Source: Chitinophagaceae bacterium (GTDB lineage: Bacteria > Bacteroidota > Bacteroidia > Chitinophagales > Chitinophagaceae). Taken from it: 64,000 nt of DNA. Positions within the stretch are counted from its first letter, which is position 1. Each line of letters begins with the position of its first letter. The notes beneath the pieces are model-generated. The model made no database searches, was not told where the DNA came from, and saw only the letters and a program-made list of their open reading frames with translations. Positions 1 through 9,020 of this stretch are shown here, piece after piece. The position numbers and the translations under genes were made by a program. The stretch spans positions 930,001-994,000 of the forward strand of contig JADKAJ010000002.1 of assembly GCA_016719165.1 (NCBI GenBank). Reading direction: 5' to 3'.

Positions 1-369
1 GATAAAAAAATAATGATTGATGCATTTATTACCAGTCCTGCAAAAAGGGCAGCTAAAACTGCAAAAGTCTTTGCTGAAAAGTATGCTATTAAAAAGGAGG
101 GGTTAATTATTAAGGAGGAACTTTATCTTCCTGCTCCCGATGTATTCTATTCTGTTATTGAAAAAACAGATGATACTTTAACAAATATTGCTGTCTTTTC
201 TCATAATAACGGGATTACTGATTTTGCAAACATGCTTACGGAAACCAGGATTGATAATATTCCCACCTGCGGAGTTTTTGCCATAAAAATTGAAAGTGAT
301 AGCTGGAAGAATTTCAGGGAGGCGAAAAAGGAATTTTGGTTTTTTGATTATCCAAAGGCAGGCCGGTAA
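1..369 (+). CDS. SixA-like histidine phosphatase, N-terminus cut by window edge
   Basis: The reading frame is open from base 1, and the first in-frame ATG (13) lies inside the domain, so the real start is outside the window. The segment ITSPAKRAAKTAKVFAEK matches the SSPAKRA...TA region that follows the RHG motif in SixA-type phosphohistidine phosphatases. The later VFSHNNGITDFAN carries the second conserved His of the phosphoglycerate-mutase fold (usually GHNP). The N-terminal RHxK motif is not visible. The family removes phosphate from phospho-His or small substrates in the cytoplasm; the substrate here is unknown. It converges with the EamA gene, 7 bp apart. Confidence 0.8.
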   Translation, partial: DKKIMIDAFITSPAKRAAKTAKVFAEKYAIKKEGLIIKEELYLPAPDVFYSVIEKTDDTLTNIAVFSHNNGITDFANMLTETRIDNIPTCGVFAIKIESDSWKNFREAKKEFWFFDYPKAGR

Positions 370-376
370 AACTGGT

Positions 377-1270
377 TTACTCTTCTACTACTGGTGGTGT
401 TTTTTGGCTAACCAGGAATACTCCGCCGAAAATCAGTATACCAGCCAGTAATTTTTCCCATGTAAATTGTTCGTGTAAGAAAAGGATTGCTATAATGGCT
501 GCAAACACTGGTTGTGTATAAATATAAGAACCGGTAATCCCTGCACCTAAATGCTTTATTCCGAAAACATTGAATGAGTAAGCCAAAAAAGTACCACAGA
601 ATACAATCATGGAAAGTGAGGCAAGATGTGTCCACTCAAACTGAAACCATTGAATTTCGTTGAACTGTATCCAGCCAAAAGGAAGAATCATGACGAAACC
701 AAAAGTGAAGACCCACCTTACCACATGCAGGGGCGGGTATTCCTCCATTAATGGTTTTACCAGGATAAAATAAAAGGTATAAGCCATGGCATTCAGTACA
801 ATGAACATGTCGCCGGTCAGTGAGGCTGAACCATTTTTCTCTTTCGACATAATTAATAAGACCGCTCCGCCTATACCCAATGCCAGTCCCAGCGATTTAA
901 GAATAGTAAGCTTTTCTTTTAATATCCAAAATGCAAAGATGGTTATCAGCAAGGGTGTACAAAGCATCAGTAAGGATGCGTGAATAGTTGAAGTCATCGT
1001 TAAGCCCTTAATAAAGAGCATCTGGTTAATGGCCACACCAGTTAAACCACATAAGAGAAAGCGGGGCAGGTGTTTCTGCTGAATGCCTGCCGGTGTTTTA
1101 CCAAACAGCCAAACGACCCAGAATAGCAACAGGCTGATCCCAACACGAAGGATATTTAATCCATACGGGCCAACCAGTGCCGGTGAAATATGTTTTACCA
1201 TACTCAGGTTAGTAGCAAAGAACAGATTTGTCAGTAATACAGCAGTATGTGCTTTGGCCCTGGTATTCAG
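377..1270 (-). CDS. EamA/DMT-family transporter, probable non-ATG start
   Basis: This is an inner-membrane drug/metabolite-type exporter with about ten hydrophobic helices in two EamA repeats; the substrate cannot be told. The first ATG (1201) gives 274 residues and loses the first helix. In frame upstream, back to a stop at 1319-1321, the sequence reads KAHTAVLLTNLFFATNLS directly before MVKHISP, which is the usual first EamA helix. No ATG, GTG or TTG precedes it; the best candidate is CTG at 1268-1270, so I extend the gene there. It follows the glycosyltransferase gene (stop 1314) on the same strand with about 40 bp between, so they are probably co-transcribed. A frameshift or sequence error near the start is the alternative. 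C-terminus is ...PPVVEE. Confidence 0.85.
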   Translation of the reverse strand: MNTRAKAHTAVLLTNLFFATNLSMVKHISPALVGPYGLNILRVGISLLLFWVVWLFGKTPAGIQQKHLPRFLLCGLTGVAINQMLFIKGLTMTSTIHASLLMLCTPLLITIFAFWILKEKLTILKSLGLALGIGGAVLLIMSKEKNGSASLTGDMFIVLNAMAYTFYFILVKPLMEEYPPLHVVRWVFTFGFVMILPFGWIQFNEIQWFQFEWTHLASLSMIVFCGTFLAYSFNVFGIKHLGAGITGSYIYTQPVFAAIIAILFLHEQFTWEKLLAGILIFGGVFLVSQKTPPVVEE

Positions 1271-1313
1271 ATTAGAAAATTTTAGAAACTGTGTAAAGGT
1301 AAAAAGGAAAAGA

Positions 1314-2513
1314 TTACTTTAAAGTGGACAGGAATTGCTGCATCACTGTGTGTAATTTTTTACCAGGATTAATAGCTGGCAGATGATAAGGAAATTGCTT
1401 TGCCTTTTCAATTGAATTAACTAAGGAAAAGTCTTTTTGCCCTGCTATATATGCCATATTATTCTTCCTGTAATAACGGGCAAGGTATTCTTGTTCAGTT
1501 TGCCCGGGTGTAGGGATTAAAATACTTTTCTTTTGCAGGGTCATAATATCCATTACCGTACTATATCCGCTGCGGCTGATGACATATTCTGCCTTCAACA
1601 TTTCCTCGTTCAGTTTTATTGCAGGCAGATGATTAAATATTTGTATCATATTGGTAGATGGGATCAATGTTGTTGATCCGGGTAATCCCCTTACAATAGT
1701 TGCTGTGCCATTGTAGTTACTTACTTCTTTAATTATTTTTTCCTCCAGAATTGTTCGTTGTGGTTCAGGTCCTGACAGGATAATAAGTAAATGATTTTGC
1801 TGAATTACTGCTTCTTTTTTTTCAAATCTCGACAGTAACCCGATATAACGAACTGGTATTTCAGGTTTTTTATCGGGGTGTGACAATTCACCTGATAAGC
1901 TATTTTCAGTTTCTATATCCGGGACCCAGCACTCTGTAAACCGGTTGATATATTTGTAATTTATTTTCTGCAGTATTTTTTCTGTCCATTTACCGGCAAA
2001 AGTTTTTATCAGTAACTGGTGTGTGATAAAAACGGAGGGAATGGTATTATGAAATAAACCAAACCGGTTATCGCTGATAATAGCATCGAAGCTGTATTCG
2101 GGAACCACTTTTTTAAGCCACATATTTTCTGATTGAAAAGCGGCTAATAATTTGCGGCTTTGCCGGATCATTTTCCAGGGCAATCCTTTTTTTGTTTTAG
2201 AATAATGAATAGTATAGCCCGGCAAATGGAGAAAAGGTAATTCGGGAAACTCAGTTTTCAGCAATTCCCCCTGTATGCCTTCGCCAGCCAGCCAAACCTC
2301 ACAATCCAGCTCCAAAAGCTCCCGGATTATAGGGATGCACCGGGAGGCATGCCCCAGTCCCCAATCTAGCGGGGCGACCAAAATGCGGGGTTTCTTGTGT
2401 TTTTTATACGTAACAGGCTGATTTGGATTAATTTTTGTGTCTTTTTGGCTCAACGGGATACTAATTTGTTTGTAAAATAGTTTTAATTTAGAACATCCAA
2501 TATATGAAGTCAA
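1314..2513 (-). CDS. MurG-like glycosyltransferase family protein
   Basis: After about 42 poorly matching residues the protein reads PRILVAPLDWGLGHASRC, a glycine-rich N-terminal Rossmann loop of the GT-B/MurG type. The C-terminal half holds a UDP-sugar-binding-like region around SRSGYSTVMDIMTLQKKSILIPTP, typical of glycosyltransferase family 28 C-terminal domains. Acceptor and donor are unknown. The only upstream ATG is at 2513, but it overlaps the divergent small lipoprotein gene (2504) by 10 bp. The true start may therefore lie nearer PRILVAP with a non-ATG codon. It is the first gene of a likely two-gene operon with the EamA transporter. Confidence 0.75.
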   Translation of the reverse strand: MTSYIGCSKLKLFYKQISIPLSQKDTKINPNQPVTYKKHKKPRILVAPLDWGLGHASRCIPIIRELLELDCEVWLAGEGIQGELLKTEFPELPFLHLPGYTIHYSKTKKGLPWKMIRQSRKLLAAFQSENMWLKKVVPEYSFDAIISDNRFGLFHNTIPSVFITHQLLIKTFAGKWTEKILQKINYKYINRFTECWVPDIETENSLSGELSHPDKKPEIPVRYIGLLSRFEKKEAVIQQNHLLIILSGPEPQRTILEEKIIKEVSNYNGTATIVRGLPGSTTLIPSTNMIQIFNHLPAIKLNEEMLKAEYVISRSGYSTVMDIMTLQKKSILIPTPGQTEQEYLARYYRKNNMAYIAGQKDFSLVNSIEKAKQFPYHLPAINPGKKLHTVMQQFLSTLK

Positions 2514-2644
2514 TCAACAAAATAGCGATAGCCCTGTTATTAGTAATGGTTTTAGCCGCTTGTAACCGGAATTATTATTCTGGTAGCGGCAAAGGTGGAA
2601 AAAACTGTGGCTGTCCGAGTACAAAAGGAATGTCAGGATATTAA
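2504..2644 (+). CDS. Small lipoprotein, 46 residues
   Basis: A short ORF with ATG at 2504 and TAA at 2642-2644. It begins MKSINKIAIALLLVMVLAAC: charged start, hydrophobic core and an LAAC lipobox, so Cys20 should be lipidated. The mature part is tiny and rich in Gly, Lys and Cys, ending NCGCPSTKGMSGY. The mature part is only about 27 residues, too short for a catalytic domain. It is followed at 14 bp by another small gene on the same strand and diverges from the glycosyltransferase gene. Function unknown. The signal-peptide and lipobox pattern makes it credible despite its size. Confidence 0.65.
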   Translation: MKSINKIAIALLLVMVLAACNRNYYSGSGKGGKNCGCPSTKGMSGY

Positions 2645-2657
2645 AACCTGTCTATTA

Positions 2658-2900
2658 ATGAAGAACCTCAACAGAAACCTCTTAGTGTTATTCAAAGATG
2701 AGTTCATGACCGAACAGGCTATTGAACGGGAAGTATCCTATCTGAATGAAATTTTATCTGTAACAGATACGCCTGAAAAATTTTGCGCCGCTAATGAACT
2801 GGTAGATCGTAACTGTATTACTTCCAATAAAAAGAAAATGCTGAAAGAAGCTAACCATTTCAGGTTAAGGCCTTTCCGGTTTTTTATCAATAAAAATTGA
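2658..2900 (+). CDS. Hypothetical protein, 80 residues
   Basis: The frame is open from 2595, but the part upstream of 2658 overlaps the small lipoprotein in another frame, so ATG 2658 (MKNLNRNLLVLFKDEFMTEQ) is the better start. The product is charged and probably cytosolic, with two Cys residues (EKFCAAN, RNCITS) and a basic C-terminus ending FFINKN. No family recognised. It shares a transcript with the lipoprotein (14 bp gap) and is followed by a strong terminator at 2919-2950. Confidence 0.6.
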   Translation: MKNLNRNLLVLFKDEFMTEQAIEREVSYLNEILSVTDTPEKFCAANELVDRNCITSNKKKMLKEANHFRLRPFRFFINKN

Positions 2901-2918
2901 TTTGAAGAATGTAATTAA

Positions 2919-2950
2919 AGGGAGAAGACTAACAGATTCTCTCTTTTTTT
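2919..2950 (+). terminator. Intrinsic terminator after the small-gene pair
   Basis: AGGGAGAA (2919-2926) can pair with TTCTCTCT (2937-2944) using one G-U pair, and is followed by a T run to 2950. It ends exactly at the stop of the convergent aminotransferase gene. Confidence 0.75.
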
Positions 2951-4206
2951 TAGGATAGCTTTTTTAAAGCTTCTCTGAGTCTTCCAATCATTTCCTCGAT
3001 CTCGTTCTTTTTGCAGGTGCCTACACTAAGACGATACCATGCAGAACTTCTGTCAGCACCAAATGCATAGAAGGGAACAACCGCCAAACCTGCTGCATTC
3101 AGTACATAAGCAGTAACATCACTTTGTGTTTCCAAAACCTTTCCTTCTGTTGTTTTCTTTCCTGCCAGGTCTATTTTTATGGTAAGGTAAATAGCTGCTT
3201 CAGGAGTAATGGCATCTACAGGCAGTCCTTCATTTTTCAACAGGGTAAACCCATTATATATCCGGCGTAGTCTTTCTTCAATTTCGTTTTTAAAATTAGC
3301 CAGGTATTTTTTAATTCCATCACGGTTGCCCAGGTAATAGGCCACTGCTTTTTGTTCCGCCATAGGTGCCCATGCACCTATATGAGTTAGGATGGCTTTC
3401 ATCTTACTGATAACAGGAGCAGGTCCCATACCCCAGCCAACACGGACACCTGTTGCGGCAAACACTTTACTGATTGCATCAATAAAGATGGTGTAATCTC
3501 TCATTTCATTTCGGAGGGAAACCGGGTTGTAATGTTTAATGCCTGCATATGTTAAATGCCAGTACATCTGGTCATACATTACATACAATTTCTTTTGTCC
3601 ATCACCACGTCTTTTGTTTTCTTCAATTACCATATCACAGATAGCTTCCAGTTCTTCTTTGCGGAAAGTGGTGCCGGTAGGGTTTTGAGGAGAACACAAA
3701 GAAATAAGACTGGCCTCTTTCACATACGGTCGTATATCATCAGCTGTAGGCATGAAATTGTTTTCGGCCTTTGCTTCAATAACAATATGTTCACCCTCTA
3801 CAAAATGGGTATAATGATTATTATTCCAGGATGGAACTGCATAAATGATCTTATCCCTTTTATCGCAAATGGCACGAAAGACTGTATAGATCAAAGGCCG
3901 GCCGCCTGACGCAACTAATATTTCATTGATGCCGTAATCAAGCCCTTCTTCATCTTTGATAAAAGAATGAATAGCTTCTCTCAAATCAAGGTTACCTTCA
4001 GCCGCCGGATAATTGGTGAAGTGTTTTCTGTAAGCTTCCACGATAGCATCTTCCAGTTCTTTGGGAATGGGGAAAATAGAGGGATCAAAATCACCGATCG
4101 TGAAATTATAAATACGTTCTCCCTGGCGGATCTTTTCCCGTATTTCTCCACCCAGTTTTACAATTTCAGACCCAATCAGCGTTTCAGAAAGATGCGACAG
4201 TTTCAT
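2950..4206 (-). CDS. Class I/II PLP-dependent aminotransferase
   Basis: 418 residues of fold-type I aminotransferase. SPQNPTGT places the PLP-ring Asn at 175, YDQMYW the conserved Asp at 212, DAISK the Schiff-base Lys at 247, and ATGVRVGWG the phosphate-binding Arg near 255. The C-terminal YRLSVGT holds the substrate-carboxylate Arg. It transfers amino groups between an amino acid and a 2-oxo acid in the cytoplasm; aspartate-type activity is likely, but substrate specificity cannot be read. Full length for the family. It has its own clear promoter at 4223-4253 and converges with the small-gene pair. Confidence 0.93.
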   Translation of the reverse strand: MKLSHLSETLIGSEIVKLGGEIREKIRQGERIYNFTIGDFDPSIFPIPKELEDAIVEAYRKHFTNYPAAEGNLDLREAIHSFIKDEEGLDYGINEILVASGGRPLIYTVFRAICDKRDKIIYAVPSWNNNHYTHFVEGEHIVIEAKAENNFMPTADDIRPYVKEASLISLCSPQNPTGTTFRKEELEAICDMVIEENKRRGDGQKKLYVMYDQMYWHLTYAGIKHYNPVSLRNEMRDYTIFIDAISKVFAATGVRVGWGMGPAPVISKMKAILTHIGAWAPMAEQKAVAYYLGNRDGIKKYLANFKNEIEERLRRIYNGFTLLKNEGLPVDAITPEAAIYLTIKIDLAGKKTTEGKVLETQSDVTAYVLNAAGLAVVPFYAFGADRSSAWYRLSVGTCKKNEIEEMIGRLREALKKLS

Positions 4207-4222
4207 AACCCAACCTTTGCGG

Positions 4223-4253
4223 CAAAAGTAAATGGATTGGTGGAGATAGCAAA
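4223..4253 (-). promoter_or_regulatory. Bacteroidota-type promoter for the aminotransferase
   Basis: On the minus strand TTTG (4250-4253) is followed after exactly 19 bp by TACTTTTG (4223-4230), an exact match to the TTTG-N19-TAnnTTTG consensus. The ATG is 16 bp further on. Confidence 0.8.
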
Positions 4254-4286
4254 CCGTTTGACCCCGGTAATTACAAAAGTCTTTCT

Positions 4287-5312
4287 TTATTCTACCAGGA
4301 AAATAATTTTTGTCAGCCAGTTTGCAGTATCTTTTTCGGTGGCAGGATCAGTGATATATTGTTCGATAACCGGGAATTTTTGTTTTAGTTTATTGTCAGC
4401 AAGGTATTTATCAATGCTTTTATAAGCGTCTTCTGTTTTGTCATAAGCCCCATAATAGTTTACATATACTGCTTTGGAAGCAGTAATATCGGTTAATCGA
4501 ATAATGGTATTTTCGAAACTGATCCCACTGCTTACAGGAATTGCTGCTGCCATATCCGCCTGCTGATTTTTTTCATCCCATACATAATATAAACCTGTGG
4601 GTGCTCCCTGTACTGCATTATTTTTTCCCGCATCATTATAAAGGATTTGAAAATGCTGCGCAAAAAAAGAAGTGATATCACTCCATTTTACCTGCTGACG
4701 GACAACTGCATAGGTAGTGGCGGGGAAATTCATAGGCATCACTTCATAAATCTTTTGGGAAGTTGCAGTGGCAGTTGTTTTTTCGACAATTGTTTTCAAA
4801 GCTGCCAATCCTTTTTCAAAATCTTTTCCCATTTGCTCATCCATACTGTAAAAAAGATTGAAAATATTCCAGGGCCTGGGTGTATCCATTTCAAAATTCC
4901 ATATGACGGAGCTTACACCGTTAGATTCATTCAACGTGAAAAAAGAACCGGCTTTCCCCTTTTTCGGTTTAATAAAGGTAATAGCATGTACAATTTTTTT
5001 ACCTGGTTCTATAGATACAATCTCCATCCTCCCATCTCCCGATATTTCAGGGCTTCCTGTCCATGTTGTTACGGCGCCCACTGTTCCGTCAGTTCCGGAA
5101 ATGGTATGCTTTACGGTCGAATCCTGCTGATTCCATGCGGCCCATGTATTAAAATTTTCCAATTTGGCCAATTGCTCAAAAACAACAGCAGCCGGTGCCT
5201 TGATAGTAATTGTTCTTTCAAGCTTTTGTTTTACAGGCATTATAAGGGAAAGAACAGCTGTTACGGCTACCAGTGACAGCAGGAAGAAGAAAAATAGGCG
5301 TAATGATTTCAT
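4287..5312 (-). CDS. Membrane-anchored SRPBCC domain plus GyrI-like effector-binding domain protein
   Basis: Residues 1-27 form a hydrophobic anchor or uncleaved signal. Residues about 30-180 look like an SRPBCC/START-like lipid-binding fold (TITIKAPAAVVFEQLAKLENFNTWAAW). Residues about 185-340 resemble the AraC-effector/GyrI-like domain (MNFPATTYAVVRQQVKWSDI and a C-terminal IEQYITDP). Both domains bind hydrophobic small molecules; no catalytic set is apparent. This fused arrangement is common in Bacteroidota but of unknown role. It lies just downstream of the M16 protease gene on the same strand (18 bp), so the two are probably one transcript. Confidence 0.8.
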   Translation of the reverse strand: MKSLRLFFFFLLSLVAVTAVLSLIMPVKQKLERTITIKAPAAVVFEQLAKLENFNTWAAWNQQDSTVKHTISGTDGTVGAVTTWTGSPEISGDGRMEIVSIEPGKKIVHAITFIKPKKGKAGSFFTLNESNGVSSVIWNFEMDTPRPWNIFNLFYSMDEQMGKDFEKGLAALKTIVEKTTATATSQKIYEVMPMNFPATTYAVVRQQVKWSDITSFFAQHFQILYNDAGKNNAVQGAPTGLYYVWDEKNQQADMAAAIPVSSGISFENTIIRLTDITASKAVYVNYYGAYDKTEDAYKSIDKYLADNKLKQKFPVIEQYITDPATEKDTANWLTKIIFLVE

Positions 5313-5330
5313 GGCTGTTAGTTAATAATG

Positions 5331-8174
5331 CTAAAATGCTTTTAATGGCTTTTCTTCTTGTTTAGCAGGTTTCAACGTCGCTCTTATGTAACTATTCAGG
5401 TTGATATACTTCTTCGCCGCATCCTGAATTATTTTTGAACTGAGGTTATCAATCATTTTCTGTTTATTCAGAATATCCGAAGGGTTGGTGCCATAGAAAT
5501 AGGCATCAAACAAGTTATTAGACCAGAAGATATTCTGCTTGATATCCACTTCCAGTTTTCTTTTCTGCTGTTCTTTGATTTTCTCAAGGTCCTCGGCACT
5601 TACTCCTGTTTTAATTATTTTTCTTAACTCATCAATGGCTGCAGCTGTTAAAGTATCTGCATTTTCAGGAGCACAGGGAAATGAAATATTGAAAGTTGAA
5701 CTGCTATAAGGAATCCTGTTCATGCCACCATATGCACTAACACCATACACCCCAGCTTTTTCTTCCCGAAGTTGTTCTACCAGTTTTATATTCATCAGTT
5801 CCCCCAGGCTCAGAAGGGCATAAGCTTCATTGGTATTGTATACTGCAGGAACTGTAAATACCAGGTTGACCAGGCTCTTTGGATCTTCGCCTTTGGTGAT
5901 AACCTTATCTACTTTACCCTTTGGAGGACGGATACCCAGGTCCCGGTAGGTTTCTTTTTTCGCTATAGCTGGCAAGCTTCCGATATATTTTTCTAATAAT
6001 GACCTGATTGAATCCTCATCAAAGGAGCCGATAAACAGAAAAGTAAAATCACCGGCATTGGAAAATCTTTCTTTATAGATCTGAATACTGCGGTCAAGAT
6101 TTATTTTATCAAAATCAGTTGGTTTAGGCAATGCTCCGGCACGGGGATGGTTCTGGGTCATTATTTTTTGAAATTCTCCGCTAAAATATATCTGGGGATT
6201 GGCCGCGATATTCGCATACAGTTGTTTCTGCCTGGTTTTAAAGGATTCAAAGGCTGCTGCATCTTTCTTGGGGGCAGTGAAATAAAGATGGATCAGCTGC
6301 AGCAGCGTTTCTGTTTCTTTAGGAATAGTATTTCCACTCATTCCTTCGCTGTACGTACCAATGGTAGGGGTCAGGCTGGTGTTTTTCCCTTTCAGCATAT
6401 TACCAAGATCGATAGCAGAAAAGTTTCCCACCCCGCTTTGCACTACAATGTTTGCAGCATTTATTGCTGAATAGTAATCTGCATCTTTTACCAGTGAATG
6501 GCCGCCTTTGCTGAAAGCCCTGAATAAAATTTCATCGTTCTTGAAGTTGGTTGGTTTTAATAATACAGTTGCGCCGTTAGCTAATTTTATTGTAGTAGTT
6601 CCCAGCTCTTCATCAGCTTTCGAACTGATGATTTTTCCTGGTTTCAGTTTGCCCGGTTCTATCAAACTGGTAGCAAGCACTTTTTCTTTGTAGGGTTCAA
6701 TAGCTGCAATATCTACTGCCGACAGCACATTGTTTACTTCTGCTGGGGAAGGAATTTTGACACCTTCTTTATCAGGCGCATTTAAGGTTACCACCATATT
6801 GTTTTTGGTGATCCATTGCGCAGCCAGTTTATTGACATCCTGTAATGTTACTGATGACAAGTGTTGCTTTACAAAATCATATTCCCATTCTATGCCTGGG
6901 ATAGGTTCATTCACGAGGAAATTACCTGCATATTCATCTGCATATTTGTAAGATTCTTCTTTTTCCCTTTCATTGAATATGCGGTCATAAAAACTTTGTA
7001 TTTGTTTTTTCTGAAGTTCAAATTCAGAGGGGGTAAATCCATAGAGCAATACTCTCCTGTTTTCTTCCATCAACGCATATAAAGAACGGGCCATGCCTGT
7101 ATCACTGGTGTTGGCAAATAGCTGGTAAGCATCTTTGGTTCTGGCATAACTTTCACCATAGTAGGATCCGGCCCCCACAAAGGGTGGATTGGGTTTTAAG
7201 GTTACTTCCCGGAAACGGTTATTCAGCATGCCGGTAAACAGCATTTCATTCATATAGCGGACATAATCACCAATCGTGGTTTCTGGCAGCGGATCTTTTT
7301 TAAATAGCACTTCAACAGAGGGGAAAGCAGTTTCTTTATCTTTTGCCACTACGGTTAGAACTTCGGTGTGATCTGGTACTGGAAATGTTTCCCTTTTTCG
7401 GGGTGCAGTTGCAGCGGGAATATCTCCAAATGTTTCTTTCACTTTCTGCTCCATATCATTCACATCAATATCGCCTACAATTATGATTGCCTGCAGATCG
7501 GGCCGGTACCAGTCAGTATAAAACCGTTTCAAGGCTGCATGTGAGAAATTACGAAGAGATTCAATTTTGCCGATCGGTAATCTTTCTGCATATTTTGAAC
7601 CCTGGTACTGTACCGGTAATGTCTGCTTCATCATCCTCTCATCAGCCCCGCGGCTCAGTCTCCATTCCTCTATCACTACACCTCTTTCCTTTTCGATTTC
7701 CAGCGAATCAAGCAATGCGTTGTGTGCCCAGTCTTCCAGTATCTGAAGACCTTTATCTACCAGGCCGGGTTTATCTGTGGGAACAGGAAGCATATAAACC
7801 GTCTCATCAAAACTGGTATAGGCATTCAGGTCAGCTCCAAATTCAACACCAATGCTCTGCAGGTAGCTTACCAGTTCGTTCTTCGGAAAACGTTTGGTGC
7901 CATTAAAATTCATATGCTCCATAAAATGGGCCAGGCCCTGCTGATCCTCATCTTCCAGTACAGAACCCGTATTCACTACCAGGCGCAGCTCTACCCGTTG
8001 TTCAGGTTTTTTATTTTGCCTGATATAATAGGTGAGACCGTTTGATAACCGGCCAATTTTTACTTTCGGATCAACCGGCATCGGTTGTTCCGGATTTATT
8101 TGTGCTGATAATTGTACACTAAAACTGCCAAACAGCAGTAACAACCAAAATCTTGTGAGAGCTTGCATACACAT
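5331..8174 (-). CDS. M16-family zinc metallopeptidase, exported
   Basis: 947 residues with a signal peptide (FWLLLLFGSFSVQLSAQ) and the inverted zinc motif HFMEH (His83, Glu86, His87) typical of pitrilysin/M16 enzymes; the third ligand is probably Glu near 163 in EIEKERGVVIEEW. The length fits a two-lobe M16 protein with an active N-terminal and an inactive C-terminal half. Expected to cleave peptides or unfolded proteins in the periplasm. ATG at 8174 or two codons on (MCMQAL). Probably heads a two-gene operon with the SRPBCC/GyrI protein. Confidence 0.93.
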   Translation of the reverse strand: MCMQALTRFWLLLLFGSFSVQLSAQINPEQPMPVDPKVKIGRLSNGLTYYIRQNKKPEQRVELRLVVNTGSVLEDEDQQGLAHFMEHMNFNGTKRFPKNELVSYLQSIGVEFGADLNAYTSFDETVYMLPVPTDKPGLVDKGLQILEDWAHNALLDSLEIEKERGVVIEEWRLSRGADERMMKQTLPVQYQGSKYAERLPIGKIESLRNFSHAALKRFYTDWYRPDLQAIIIVGDIDVNDMEQKVKETFGDIPAATAPRKRETFPVPDHTEVLTVVAKDKETAFPSVEVLFKKDPLPETTIGDYVRYMNEMLFTGMLNNRFREVTLKPNPPFVGAGSYYGESYARTKDAYQLFANTSDTGMARSLYALMEENRRVLLYGFTPSEFELQKKQIQSFYDRIFNEREKEESYKYADEYAGNFLVNEPIPGIEWEYDFVKQHLSSVTLQDVNKLAAQWITKNNMVVTLNAPDKEGVKIPSPAEVNNVLSAVDIAAIEPYKEKVLATSLIEPGKLKPGKIISSKADEELGTTTIKLANGATVLLKPTNFKNDEILFRAFSKGGHSLVKDADYYSAINAANIVVQSGVGNFSAIDLGNMLKGKNTSLTPTIGTYSEGMSGNTIPKETETLLQLIHLYFTAPKKDAAAFESFKTRQKQLYANIAANPQIYFSGEFQKIMTQNHPRAGALPKPTDFDKINLDRSIQIYKERFSNAGDFTFLFIGSFDEDSIRSLLEKYIGSLPAIAKKETYRDLGIRPPKGKVDKVITKGEDPKSLVNLVFTVPAVYNTNEAYALLSLGELMNIKLVEQLREEKAGVYGVSAYGGMNRIPYSSSTFNISFPCAPENADTLTAAAIDELRKIIKTGVSAEDLEKIKEQQKRKLEVDIKQNIFWSNNLFDAYFYGTNPSDILNKQKMIDNLSSKIIQDAAKKYINLNSYIRATLKPAKQEEKPLKAF

Positions 8175-8220
8175 AATTTTACTACAGTAAATTTATTTAT
8201 ATGGTATTGCTTTAGGAAAT

Positions 8221-8250
8221 AAAAAATCCCGGCGGTTGATTGCCGGGATC
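8221..8250 (-). terminator. Intrinsic terminator of msrB
   Basis: ATCCCGGC (8226-8233) and GCCGGGAT (8242-8249) form a perfect 8-bp stem with an 8-nt loop, followed on the minus strand by a T run (8221-8226). It lies between the msrB stop (8269) and the M16 start. Confidence 0.85.
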
Positions 8251-8268
8251 AATCTTTTCATAATCACC

Positions 8269-8847
8269 CTATTGCTGTGGTTTTTCCTTATAGTTTTTCT
8301 CTGCATCCTTTGCCTTTGCAAAGTCAAGTATAACGCCATTTATGCAATAGCGTAAACCCGTCGGAGGAGGTCCATCGTCAAATACATGACCGAGGTGGGC
8401 TTTGCAACGGCCACATTGTACTTCGGTTCTTTCCATGCCATGCGTATTGTCGGGAGTGTAAATAATACTCCCTTTACTGATTGGTTCATAAAAACTCGGC
8501 CAGCCGCAACCACTGTCAAATTTAGTGTCACTTTTAAATAATGCATTACCACAGGCTGCGCAGTAATAAGTGCCAACTTCCTTAAACTTTTCAAACTTAC
8601 TGGTCCAGGGCCTTTCCGTACCTTTCTGACGGGCAATATAAAAGACATCTGACGGAAGTATCTTTTTCCACTCTTCCTCGCTCATATTTATTTTGGAGGT
8701 ATCAGATGTAGAATAAACGGGGTTATTTTTTTTAGTGGTATCCATTTTGGCCGTATTAGTAGTGGAATTATTGTTCTGTGAATAACTGCATTGCTGGAGC
8801 AATCCTGTAGTAACAACCAGTAATATTAGTCTTGCTATTGTGCTCAT
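8269..8847 (-). CDS. msrB: Peptide methionine (R)-S-oxide reductase, probable lipoprotein
   Basis: Reduces methionine-R-sulfoxide in proteins. ATG at 8847 gives 192 residues with lipobox LLQQC (Cys20), then a low-complexity N/T/K linker and the MsrB domain. Zinc-site Cys pairs CAAC (96/99) and CGRC (145/148), the GCGWPSF motif and the catalytic RYCINGVIL (Cys168) are all present. The lipobox puts it in the envelope, where it would repair oxidised exported proteins. An in-frame TTG exists 15 bp upstream, but the TAAATTTG promoter box overlaps it, so the ATG is preferred. Single-gene unit with its own terminator. Confidence 0.93.
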   Translation of the reverse strand: MSTIARLILLVVTTGLLQQCSYSQNNNSTTNTAKMDTTKKNNPVYSTSDTSKINMSEEEWKKILPSDVFYIARQKGTERPWTSKFEKFKEVGTYYCAACGNALFKSDTKFDSGCGWPSFYEPISKGSIIYTPDNTHGMERTEVQCGRCKAHLGHVFDDGPPPTGLRYCINGVILDFAKAKDAEKNYKEKPQQ

Positions 8848-8859
8848 ATTATTGTTTAA

Positions 8860-8867
8860 CAAATTTA
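8860..8867 (-). promoter_or_regulatory. -7 box for msrB
   Basis: Minus-strand TAAATTTG matches TAnnTTTG exactly, 12 bp ahead of the ATG. No clear -33 TTTG. Confidence 0.5.
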
Positions 8868-8986
8868 CGCAAACAAGGTTGGACCGGTTTGGGCTTTAGT
8901 AACAACTTAGATTTGTTAACATTTTGATGGCAAATAACATTTCAGCGAAATGTAGGCGGAAGATAGATATTTTAACCCCTGTACAT

Positions 8987-8994
8987 TATATTTG
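8987..8994 (+). promoter_or_regulatory. -7 box for adk
   Basis: TATATTTG matches TAnnTTTG exactly, 26 bp upstream of the chosen adk ATG. No obvious -33 element. Confidence 0.5.
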
Positions 8995-9020
8995 TCCATA
9001 CACCAAGATTGATAATGATT

